From contig NZ_VWXK01000037.1 in assembly GCF_011752565.1 (NCBI RefSeq), positions 1-56,992 of the forward strand: a stretch of DNA of 56,992 bases. The letters are read 5' to 3'. Shown here piece by piece: positions 42,644-49,868 of this stretch; within the stretch, counting starts at the first letter, position 1; each line of letters begins with the position of its first letter. This stretch comes from Pantoea sp. Ap-967 (GTDB lineage Bacteria > Pseudomonadota > Gammaproteobacteria > Pseudomonadales > Pseudomonadaceae). The notes beneath the pieces are model-generated. The model was not told the origin of the DNA and searched no databases. It saw only the letters and a program-made list of their open reading frames with translations. Both the position numbers and the translations under genes were made by a program.

Positions 42644-43657
42644 ATGCTGCGCGCAACCGCCCTGGCCCTGGCCTGCCTTGTCGGCGCCCCGGCCATCGCT
42701 GCCGAATCGCCCACCTATGGCAAACAGCTCGAAGGCTTCGACTACCCCTACCCCCTCAAGCATTTCGACTTCCTGTCCCAGGGCCAGAACCTGCAGATGG
42801 GCTACATGGACATCCCCGCCAAGGGCCAGGCCAATGGCCGCAGCGTGGTGCTGATGCACGGCAAGAACTTCTGCGCCGCCACCTGGGAAACCAGCCTCGC
42901 GGCGTTGAGCGAGGCCGGCTACCGGGTCATTGCCCCAGACCAGATCGGTTTTTGCACCTCCAGCAAGCCTGCGCATTACCAGTACAGCTTCCAGCAACTG
43001 GCGAGCAACACCCATGCGTTGCTCGAACAACTGGGGGTGAAGCAGGCGATCATTCTTGGCCATTCCACCGGCGGCATGCTCGCCACCCGCTACGCGCTGA
43101 TGTACCCCCAGCAGGTCGAGCGCCTGGCCATGGTCAACCCGATCGGCCTTGAGGACTGGAAGGCCCTGGGTGTGCCTTACCGCACGGTCGACCAGTGGTA
43201 CGCCCGCGAGCTGAAACTCGACGCCGAGGGCGTGCGCGAGTATGAACGCAAGACCTATTACGCCGGGCGCTGGAAGCCTGAGTACGAGCGCTGGGTACAC
43301 ATGTTGGTGGGCCTGAACCAGGGGCCGGGGCATGAAGCGGTGGCGTGGAACTCGGCGTTGATCTACGACATGATCTTCACCCAGCCGGTGTACCACGAGT
43401 TCAAGGACCTGAAGATGCCGACCCTGCTGCTGATCGGCGACCAGGACACCACGGCGATCGGCAGCGACATCGCCCCGCCGGAGGTGAAAGCCAAGCTGGG
43501 CAAGTATCAGGAATTGGGGCCGCAGGTGGCCAAGCTGATTCCCCATGCGCAACTGGTGACGTTCGAAGGCATGGGGCATGCACCGCAGATCGAAGAACCG
43601 CGGCGCTTCAACCGCACCCTGGTGGAGTGGCTGGGGCAGCCACCGGCTACACGATGA
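42644..43657 (+). CDS. Exported alpha/beta hydrolase
   Basis: A 337-residue protein with a signal peptide (MLRATALALACLVGAPAIAA) and an alpha/beta hydrolase fold. The oxyanion region is MHGKNF, the nucleophile elbow is GHSTGGM, an acid lies in LLIGDQDTTAIG, and the catalytic His is in GMGHAPQIE. The substrate is unknown; an ester or a quorum-type molecule is possible. I chose the ATG at 42644 because it starts the signal peptide; the upstream part of the frame overlaps the previous gene. It is not in an operon. Confidence 0.88.
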   Translation: MLRATALALACLVGAPAIAAESPTYGKQLEGFDYPYPLKHFDFLSQGQNLQMGYMDIPAKGQANGRSVVLMHGKNFCAATWETSLAALSEAGYRVIAPDQIGFCTSSKPAHYQYSFQQLASNTHALLEQLGVKQAIILGHSTGGMLATRYALMYPQQVERLAMVNPIGLEDWKALGVPYRTVDQWYARELKLDAEGVREYERKTYYAGRWKPEYERWVHMLVGLNQGPGHEAVAWNSALIYDMIFTQPVYHEFKDLKMPTLLLIGDQDTTAIGSDIAPPEVKAKLGKYQELGPQVAKLIPHAQLVTFEGMGHAPQIEEPRRFNRTLVEWLGQPPATR

Positions 43658-43682
43658 CCTTTTCTAAATCGGCGCAAGGCCG

Positions 43683-43777
43683 GTAGGAGCGAGCAGAGCT
43701 CGCGATGGGCTGCCAGGCAGCCCTCAGGGTGCCTGGCACCGGCCTTGCCGGTGATCGCGAGCTTTGCTCGCTCCTAC
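43683..43777. repeat. REP pair, GTAGGAGCGAGC family
   Basis: GTAGGAGCGAGCAGAGCTCGCGAT (43683-43706) returns inverted at 43754-43777, with smaller hairpins between. It sits between the convergent hydrolase and ZapE-type genes. The right arm contains the ZapE stop codon on the minus strand. Confidence 0.9.
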
Positions 43778-44886
43778 AGGGTCTGGAAACGCTGTAGTTG
43801 CATCTCTCGCAGGCGGCTCAGGGTGCGCTGGAACGGGAACGCCAGGTAACCCTGGGTGTAGAGGGCATCGAGCGGAACCTGGGCTTCCAGGTACAGCGCC
43901 ACGCGGCGGTCGTAGCACTCATCGACCAGGGCGATGAAGCGGCGCACGGCGTCGTCCCTGGGCGACAGCATGGGCAGCTCGCGGTCGCCTGCCTCGACCC
44001 GCACGGCTGCGTCCTCCGTACCGCGTGCGATGCGCCCGGGCTGCTGCTGGCCGCCCAGGGCAGGAACGCCTTCGAGCAGGATGGCTGGAAAATCATCGCA
44101 CAGCGCCATGAAGTCGATGGCGGCCAGGGGTTGCTCGCACAGGTCGGCGAAACGGCACCAGATGGCCTGGGCACTGCGCCGGACCACCCGAATCTGCCGG
44201 GCACCGATCTGCAAGGGCTCGGCAGTGCCCGGCAGGCCTGGGCTGAGCTGCTGGAACACGCTTTCAAGGGCGCCGCGCGTGCCGGGTTCGGCCACCCAGT
44301 AACGCTTGTGCTCGGCGCCCGGGTGCAGGCGATGGTCCTGCTCCCCGGCCACGGGCAGCACCTGCATGTGACGCTCGATGGCGGCGATGGCCGGCAGGAA
44401 GCGCTCGCGGTTGAAGCCGTCGCGGTACAGCTGCCCAGGGGGCTGGTTGGACGTGGCGACGATCACCACGCCCTGGTCGAACAGTACCTGGAACAGCCGG
44501 CCGAGAATGATGGCATCACCGATGTCGCTGACGAACAGTTCATCGAAGCACAGCACACGGATTTCCCTGGCCAGTTCACGGGCCAGTGCTTGCAGCGGGT
44601 CGGCGGTGCCGTTGAGCTGGAACAGGCGTTGGTGGACCCAGGCCATGAAATGGTGAAAGTGCTGGCGCCGGGCCGGAACGCCCAGGCAGCGGTGGAACAA
44701 GTCCATGAGCCAGGTTTTGCCGCGGCCGACCGGGCCCCAGAGGTACAGGCCCTGGGGGCGCTTGCCCTGCTCCAGGGCCTGGAAGCAGGCTTGCAGGGCC
44801 TGGACGGCACGGGCCTGGGCGGAGTCATGGGTAAAGCCCTGCTGGGTGAGCGCCTGCAGGTAGAGAGACTGCGGATCGTGGGGCAT
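43774..44886 (-). CDS. zapE: ZapE/AFG1 family ATPase
   Basis: A 370-residue P-loop ATPase. Walker A is GPVGRGKTWLMD (about residues 51-62), Walker B is IRVLCFDELFVSD (about residues 109-121), and VIVATSNQPP acts as sensor 1. In E. coli ZapE links to FtsZ at the division site; mitochondrial AFG1 handles membrane-protein quality control. The sequence is clearly of this family, but its surroundings are not those usual for the Pseudomonas divisome copy, so it could be a paralogue. The TAG stop is part of a REP element. Confidence 0.83.
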   Translation of the reverse strand: MPHDPQSLYLQALTQQGFTHDSAQARAVQALQACFQALEQGKRPQGLYLWGPVGRGKTWLMDLFHRCLGVPARRQHFHHFMAWVHQRLFQLNGTADPLQALARELAREIRVLCFDELFVSDIGDAIILGRLFQVLFDQGVVIVATSNQPPGQLYRDGFNRERFLPAIAAIERHMQVLPVAGEQDHRLHPGAEHKRYWVAEPGTRGALESVFQQLSPGLPGTAEPLQIGARQIRVVRRSAQAIWCRFADLCEQPLAAIDFMALCDDFPAILLEGVPALGGQQQPGRIARGTEDAAVRVEAGDRELPMLSPRDDAVRRFIALVDECYDRRVALYLEAQVPLDALYTQGYLAFPFQRTLSRLREMQLQRFQTL

Positions 44887-44924
44887 GACGGTCGGCGTGG
44901 CCTGAGGTAACGCTGTAGTCTATA

Positions 44925-45014
44925 CGGGCCTCTTCGCGGGGCAAGCCCGCTCCTACAATGGGCCATCAAACCCAGGCATTTGTAGGAGCGGGCTTGCCCC
45001 GCGAAGCGGCCCGT
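44925..45014. repeat. REP pair, CTTCGCGGGGCAAGCCCGC family
   Basis: Units at 44925-44957 and 44981-45014 face each other across 23 bases, each with CGCGGGGCAAGCCCGCTCCTACA. The pair lies between zapE and the aldose dehydrogenase gene, both on the minus strand. Confidence 0.9.
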
Positions 45015-45031
45015 GCAGGCCACCCATTACC

Positions 45032-46180
45032 TCAGCCCTTATCAAGCCCCACTTTCAACAATGCCCCGTCCTTGGCATCGGTCAGCACATACAGGTAGCC
45101 ATCCGGCCCCACCCGCACATCGCGAATCCGCGCCTTCAAGTCACCCAGCAAACGCTCTTCATGCACGATCTTGTCGCCATCGAGCTGCAAACGAATCAAC
45201 TCCTGACTCGCCAGCGCACCAATGAACAGGTTGTGGTCCCAGGCCTTGAAGGTCGGGCTGTCATAAAACGCCATGCCGCTGATACCCGGCGACTTCTCCC
45301 ACACATGGTGCGGGTCGACCATGCCGTCGACATGCTTGCCCTTGGCTTCGGGGATCGGCAGCATCGAGTAGTTGATGCCGTGGGTTGCGATCGGCCAGCC
45401 GTAGTTCTTGCCCGGCTCCGGGATGTTGATTTCGTCGCCGCCACGGGGGCCGTGCTCGTGGGTCCAGAGCTTGCCGGTCCACGGGTTCAGCGCCGCGCCC
45501 TGCTGGTTGCGATGGCCAAACGACCAGATCTCGGGGCGCACGCCCTGCTTGCCAACGAAGGGGTTGTCCTTGGGCACTTCGCCATCCGGCAGGATGCGCA
45601 CGATCTTGCCTTGCAGCTTGTCCAGGTCCTGGGCCGTGGGGCGCTGGTTGTTCTCGCCCAGGGCAATGAACAGGAAACCGTCACGGTCGAAGACCAGGCG
45701 CGAGCCGAAGTGGTTGCCTTCGGACAGCTTGGGCTGCTGGCGGAAGATCACACTGAAGTGCTCCAGCCGCGCGCGGTCCTGCGACAGCTGCCCACGGCCG
45801 ACTGCCGTACCGGCCTTGCCATCGCTGCCCTCCTCGGCATAGGACAGGTAGACGGTGCGGTCCTTGGCGAACGAGGGTGACAGCACCACATCCAGCAGGC
45901 CGCCCTGGCCTTCTGCCCAGACCTTGGGCACGCCGCTGATGGGCGGGCCAACCTTGCCCTCGGCGCTGACCAGGCGCAGGTTGCCAGGGCGCTCGGTGAC
46001 CAGCATGTCCTTGCCACCCGGCAGGAACGCCAGCGCCCAGGGGTTGCGCAAGCCATCGGCCAAGGTGCTGACGGTCAGTTGCCCCTGCTCACTGGGCAAG
46101 CGCTGCTCTGGCGCGGCATGGGCCAACAATGGCAGCAAGGCGGCGGCGGTCAGGGTGGTCAGCCAGGTGCTTCGAGACAT
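45032..46180 (-). CDS. PQQ-dependent aldose sugar dehydrogenase (YliI-like)
   Basis: A 382-residue periplasmic protein with a signal peptide (WLTTLTAAALLPLLAHA) and the six-bladed propeller of soluble glucose/sorbosone dehydrogenases. Family segments are LRNPWALAFLPGG, GLLDVVLSP, GSRLVFDRDG, FGHRNQQGAALNPWTGKLWTHEHGPRGGDE and GKNYGWP. Members such as E. coli YliI (Asd) oxidise aldose sugars with PQQ and feed electrons to the respiratory chain. A small secreted protein gene is 23 bp upstream on the same strand and probably co-transcribed. Confidence 0.9.
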   Translation of the reverse strand: MSRSTWLTTLTAAALLPLLAHAAPEQRLPSEQGQLTVSTLADGLRNPWALAFLPGGKDMLVTERPGNLRLVSAEGKVGPPISGVPKVWAEGQGGLLDVVLSPSFAKDRTVYLSYAEEGSDGKAGTAVGRGQLSQDRARLEHFSVIFRQQPKLSEGNHFGSRLVFDRDGFLFIALGENNQRPTAQDLDKLQGKIVRILPDGEVPKDNPFVGKQGVRPEIWSFGHRNQQGAALNPWTGKLWTHEHGPRGGDEINIPEPGKNYGWPIATHGINYSMLPIPEAKGKHVDGMVDPHHVWEKSPGISGMAFYDSPTFKAWDHNLFIGALASQELIRLQLDGDKIVHEERLLGDLKARIRDVRVGPDGYLYVLTDAKDGALLKVGLDKG

Positions 46181-46203
46181 CTAGGATTCCTTTCGATGAG
46201 GGC

Positions 46204-46521
46204 TCAGGGTGCGCGCGGGGTGTCGCGCGCTGGCCGGGTGGGTTCCAGGTTTGGCGCCTGTTGCTGGCGGCGCAGGTTGTCACCATTGCCAATGCCGTGG
46301 TTATCCAGGGTTGGCGGGCGCGGGTTGGGCACGGTGGACGGCCCGCGCACGGGCGGGGTGGCTGGCACGCTGCCCTGGCGGCTGTTGGGGTTGGCGCGCT
46401 GGATCGGGCTGTTGTATGGGTTGCTGTCGCTGGCGGCCAGTTGCAGCGTTTGCCCAGGGGCAGCCTGCACGGGAAGGCACAGCGCGAGGCCGACGATCAA
46501 GGTTGGCAATGTAGGATTCAT
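46204..46521 (-). CDS. Small proline/asparagine-rich exported protein
   Basis: A 105-residue protein with a signal peptide (MNPTLPTLIVGLALCLPVQA) and a low-complexity mature part rich in Pro, Asn, Arg and Gln. It has no Cys and no recognised domain, and is likely disordered. A very strong ribosome-binding site (AGGAGGTG) precedes the ATG, which supports it being real. It is upstream of the aldose dehydrogenase in the same direction, so it may act with it in the periplasm; that is a guess from position. Confidence 0.72.
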   Translation of the reverse strand: MNPTLPTLIVGLALCLPVQAAPGQTLQLAASDSNPYNSPIQRANPNSRQGSVPATPPVRGPSTVPNPRPPTLDNHGIGNGDNLRRQQQAPNLEPTRPARDTPRAP

Positions 46522-46617
46522 GCTTCACCTCCTGCACGAAAAAGCGCGCCTTATGCGTTTGGATAGCCTAAGGCGCCAAGGGTTCGCGGCAAAAGCGTGA
46601 ATGCGATTCCTGATGTT

Positions 46618-47592
46618 TCAGCCGCTTGCAGCCGCGCTGTCGACCTTGTGGCGCGCCGCATACAGGCACAGCATCTCCATGGCCAGGGTGGCCCCGGCCA
46701 GTGCGGTGATGTCGGCATGGTCATAGGCGGGTGCCACCTCTACCAGGTCCATGCCCACCAGGTAGATGCCGCGCAGGCCGCCAAGAATTTCCAGCGCCTG
46801 CACCGTGCTCAGCCCGCCGCACACCGGGGTGCCGGTGCCGGGCGCGTAGGCCGGGTCGAGGCAGTCGATGTCGAAGGTCAGGTACACCGGGCGCTCGCCC
46901 ACCCGCTGGCGGATCGCCGCAATGATCGCCTCGGTGCCCTGGCGGTGCACCTGCCGGGCATCGAGGATGGCAAAGCCCTGGCTGTCATCATTGGTGGTGC
47001 GCAGGCCGACCTGAACCGAATGGGCCGGGTCTACCAGGCCTTCGCGGGCCGCGTGCCAGAACATGGTGCCGTGGTCGATGCGCTTGCCCTCCTCGTCTGG
47101 CCAGGTGTCGCTGTGCGCATCGAAGTGAATGAGCGCCAGCGGGCCGTGGCGGCGGGCGTGGGCCTTGAGCAGCGGGTAGCTGATGAAGTGGTCGCCGCCC
47201 AGGGTCAGCATCGCGCAGCCGGCCTGCAGGATATGCTCGGCGTGGGCCTGGATGCTGCCTGGCACCGACTGCGGCGTGCCGCTGTCGAAGGCGCAGTCGC
47301 CGTAGTCGATCACGGCCAGGTGGTCGAACGGGTCGAACGCCCACGGCCAGTGGCGTGCCCAGGCCTGCTGCACCGAAGCGGCACGAATGGCCCGCGGCCC
47401 GAAACGTGCGCCTGGGCGATTGCTGGTGGCGGTGTCGAACGGCACGCCGCTGACCACCACGTCGACGCCACGCAGGTCGCGGCTGTAGCGCCGGCGCGAG
47501 AAACTGGTAATGCCGGCGTAGGTGCTTTCTGCGGCTGTGCCGTAGAGGCTGTCACGGGTCATGGCCTGGTCGTTGCTGCTGGCTTGCTCCAC
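46618..47592 (-). CDS. speB: Agmatinase
   Basis: A 324-residue ureohydrolase that turns agmatine into putrescine and urea. The Mn-binding motifs are complete: LGGDHF, HFDAHSDTW and FDIDCLDPAYAPGTGTP. The sequence is closest by eye to E. coli SpeB rather than to guanidinobutyrases. The start is GTG with AAGGAG seven bases upstream; an ATG ten codons later is an alternative. It is 28 bp downstream of the polyamine-binding protein gene, suggesting a small uptake-and-breakdown operon. Confidence 0.9.
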   Translation of the reverse strand: MEQASSNDQAMTRDSLYGTAAESTYAGITSFSRRRYSRDLRGVDVVVSGVPFDTATSNRPGARFGPRAIRAASVQQAWARHWPWAFDPFDHLAVIDYGDCAFDSGTPQSVPGSIQAHAEHILQAGCAMLTLGGDHFISYPLLKAHARRHGPLALIHFDAHSDTWPDEEGKRIDHGTMFWHAAREGLVDPAHSVQVGLRTTNDDSQGFAILDARQVHRQGTEAIIAAIRQRVGERPVYLTFDIDCLDPAYAPGTGTPVCGGLSTVQALEILGGLRGIYLVGMDLVEVAPAYDHADITALAGATLAMEMLCLYAARHKVDSAAASG

Positions 47593-47620
47593 GGTGGGGC
47601 TCCTTCGTTGTAATGAGGGG

Positions 47621-48715
47621 TCACTGGCGGCTGCGGAACGCCGTCCACAAGCGGTTGCGCTGGCGCAGGTCGGCCAGCGCCATGCTGCGGTCGGCATACA
47701 GGCGCGAGCGCACTTGGGCGGGTGGGTAGATGTCCGGGTCGTTGCGCACGGCCTCATCCACCAGCGGTGTGGCGGCCTGGTTGGCGTTGGCGAAGAACAG
47801 CGCGTTGGTCAGCGCAGCCACCGATTCGGGCTGGAGCATGAAGGCGATGAAGGCCCGGGCTGCCTGGGGGTGCGGCGCATCCTTGGGAATGACCAGGTTG
47901 TCCTGCCACACCAACGTGCCTTCGCGTGGAATGCGGTAGATCAGCTCGAACGGCTTGTTGGCGCGGCGGGCCTGGTCTGCGGCCATGGCGGCGTCGCCGT
48001 TGTAGGTCAGTGCCAGGCACACGCTGCCATTGGCCAGGTCGCTGATCTGCCGGCCGTTGGCGACATAGCTGATCGACGGCTGCAGCTGGTTCAGCAGTTG
48101 CTGCGCCGCGGCCAGGTCGGCCTTGTCCTGGCTGTAGGGGTCTTTGCCGAGGTAGTTGAGGGCTACGCCGATCACTTCCTGGGGCGAGTCGGGCATGGCG
48201 ATGCCGCATTCCTTCAGGCGGCTGGCGTATTCAGGCTTGAACAGCAGGTCGAGGCTGTCCAGCGGCACATCGCCCAGGCGCTGGCGCACCGCTTGCACAT
48301 TCACCCCCAAGCCCAGGGTGCCCCAGGTGTACGGCACGGCGTAGCGGTTGCCCGGGTCGGCTTCGGCCAGCTTGGCCAGCAGGTCTTTGTCGAGGTTGGC
48401 GTAACCGGGCATGGCCTGTGCGTTCAGTGGCTGCAGCGCCTGGGCCTTGAGTGCGCGGGCCAGCACGGTGGACGAAGGCACCACCACGTCGTAGCCACTG
48501 CCGCCGGTGAGCAGCTTGGTTTCCAGCACTTCGGTGGTGTCGAAGGTGTCGTAGCGCACCTTGTAGCCGGTTTCACGCTCGAAGCGCTGCAGGGTTTCGG
48601 GTGCGACGTAGTCGGCCCAGCTGTAGAGGTTGACGACTTTTTCTTCGGCCTGCAGTGGCAGGGCCAAAGCCAGTTCCATGGACAGCAGGCCAAGCAGACA
48701 CAACGATCGACGCAT
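47621..48715 (-). CDS. Polyamine-type ABC transporter substrate-binding protein
   Basis: A 364-residue periplasmic binding protein of the PotD/PotF/SpuD type. It has a signal peptide (MRRSLCLLGLLSMELALALPLQA) followed by VVNLYSWADYVAPETLQRFERETGYKV, the family start. The permease and ATPase genes are absent here, so it must share a transporter encoded elsewhere. Paired with agmatinase it probably binds agmatine or putrescine. I chose the ATG at 48715 with GAGGT seven bases upstream; a GTG three codons earlier is less likely. It is divergent from a LysR regulator. Confidence 0.88.
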   Translation of the reverse strand: MRRSLCLLGLLSMELALALPLQAEEKVVNLYSWADYVAPETLQRFERETGYKVRYDTFDTTEVLETKLLTGGSGYDVVVPSSTVLARALKAQALQPLNAQAMPGYANLDKDLLAKLAEADPGNRYAVPYTWGTLGLGVNVQAVRQRLGDVPLDSLDLLFKPEYASRLKECGIAMPDSPQEVIGVALNYLGKDPYSQDKADLAAAQQLLNQLQPSISYVANGRQISDLANGSVCLALTYNGDAAMAADQARRANKPFELIYRIPREGTLVWQDNLVIPKDAPHPQAARAFIAFMLQPESVAALTNALFFANANQAATPLVDEAVRNDPDIYPPAQVRSRLYADRSMALADLRQRNRLWTAFRSRQ

Positions 48716-48768
48716 GACAGGCACCTCGGCAAGTGGGTGGATGCCGACAGCATGCCAGCCGGGTTACA

Positions 48769-48783
48769 TTGCAAGAATGGCAA
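48769..48783. promoter_or_regulatory. Candidate LysR operator in the speB locus
   Basis: TTGCAAGAATGGCAA is an inverted repeat (TTGC-N7-GCAA) with the T-N11-A core. It is about 35 bp before the LysR gene and about 55 bp before the binding-protein gene, as expected for a shared operator. Confidence 0.45.
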
Positions 48784-48816
48784 GTCTGCAAAGCTGACAT
48801 TCACCAGGAGCAATGT

Positions 48817-49728
48817 ATGCTCGGACAACTTCACGACCCCGACCTGCACCTGCTGCGGCTGTTCGTCACTGTAGTCGAGGCCGGTGGCTTCAGTGCCGCG
48901 CAGGGGGTGCTAGGGCTCAGCCAACCCACCATCAGCCAGCGCATGGCCCAGTTGGAAACGCGCCTGGGTTATCGCCTGTGCAGCCGGGGCAAGGGGGGCT
49001 TTCGCCTGACCGACAAGGGCGAACTGCTGCTGGATGCGGCGCGTGGTTTGCTGCTGAACATCGAGCAGTTTCGCCAGCAGGCCAACGGTGTGGCCGGCCG
49101 CCTACTGGGAACGGTGCGGGTGGGCATGGCGGAAAACCAGGACACGGCGGTCAGCCTGAAGCTGGCCTCGGCGATTGCGCGCTTTCGCCAACGGGAGGAG
49201 TCGGTGCAACTGGAGCTGATCAGTGCGCCCCCGGCGCAGTTGGAGCGGTTGCTGCTGGAGCAGCGGCTCGATTGCGCGATTAGTTATTTTTCCGGCAACC
49301 AGGCGGCGTTCGATTACCAGCCCTTGTTCGAGGAGCGCCAGCGGCTCTATTGCGGCAAAGGGCATGCGTTGTTCACCGCCGGGCAGGTTGCCTTGGAGCA
49401 ATTGCTGGAGGTGGACCAGGTGCGCCACCCTTATCGCTTCCTGAAAGGTGGCGAGCCGTTCCAGAGTAGGCGCAGCATGGCCGTGGCGGAGCAGATTGAA
49501 AGCGTGCTGACGTTGATCTTGTCGGGGCGGCACATTGGTTATCTGCCGTGCCACTGCGCGGCGAGCTGGGAGGCGCAGGGGCTGTTGCGGGCGCTGGAGC
49601 CGGGGTTGGACTTCGTGGTGCCCTTTACCTTGGCCAGGCATCGAGCGCAGGGGCCTGGGGAGGCGCAGGCAGCCTTCGTGGAAGATCTGCTGGCGGTGTT
49701 TTCCGAGCCGAGCTGCGATCCCCTGTAG
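48817..49728 (+). CDS. LysR family transcriptional regulator
   Basis: A 303-residue regulator. The helix-turn-helix occupies about residues 7-66 (LHLLRLFVTVVEAGGFSAAQGVLGLSQPTISQRMAQLE), followed by an effector-binding domain. I chose the ATG at 48817, with AGGAG about seven bases upstream, because it starts just before the helix-turn-helix. It is divergent from the polyamine-binding protein and agmatinase genes and probably controls them. The TAG stop codon (49726-49728) lies inside a REP element. Confidence 0.9.
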   Translation: MLGQLHDPDLHLLRLFVTVVEAGGFSAAQGVLGLSQPTISQRMAQLETRLGYRLCSRGKGGFRLTDKGELLLDAARGLLLNIEQFRQQANGVAGRLLGTVRVGMAENQDTAVSLKLASAIARFRQREESVQLELISAPPAQLERLLLEQRLDCAISYFSGNQAAFDYQPLFEERQRLYCGKGHALFTAGQVALEQLLEVDQVRHPYRFLKGGEPFQSRRSMAVAEQIESVLTLILSGRHIGYLPCHCAASWEAQGLLRALEPGLDFVVPFTLARHRAQGPGEAQAAFVEDLLAVFSEPSCDPL

Positions 49729-49837
49729 GAGCGAGCGCAGCTCGCGATGGGCTGCAAAGCAGCCCCGGCGCGATAAGCCGCGAAGCTGAAACCCTAGGGC
49801 CGCTGCGCGCCCCATCGCGAGCTACGCTCGCTCCTAC
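49725..49837. repeat. REP pair, GTAGGAGCGAGC family, composite
   Basis: Arms GTAGGAGCGAGCGCAGCTCG (49725 on) and its inverse (ending 49837) frame an interior with GGGCTGCAAAGCAGCCC and GCCGCTGCGCGCCCC. The interior is almost the same as in the element at 6811-6918. It separates the convergent LysR and TonB receptor genes. Confidence 0.9.
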
Positions 49838-49868
49838 CGGGGCGGCGCCGGCTTGGAATCAGCAGGCC

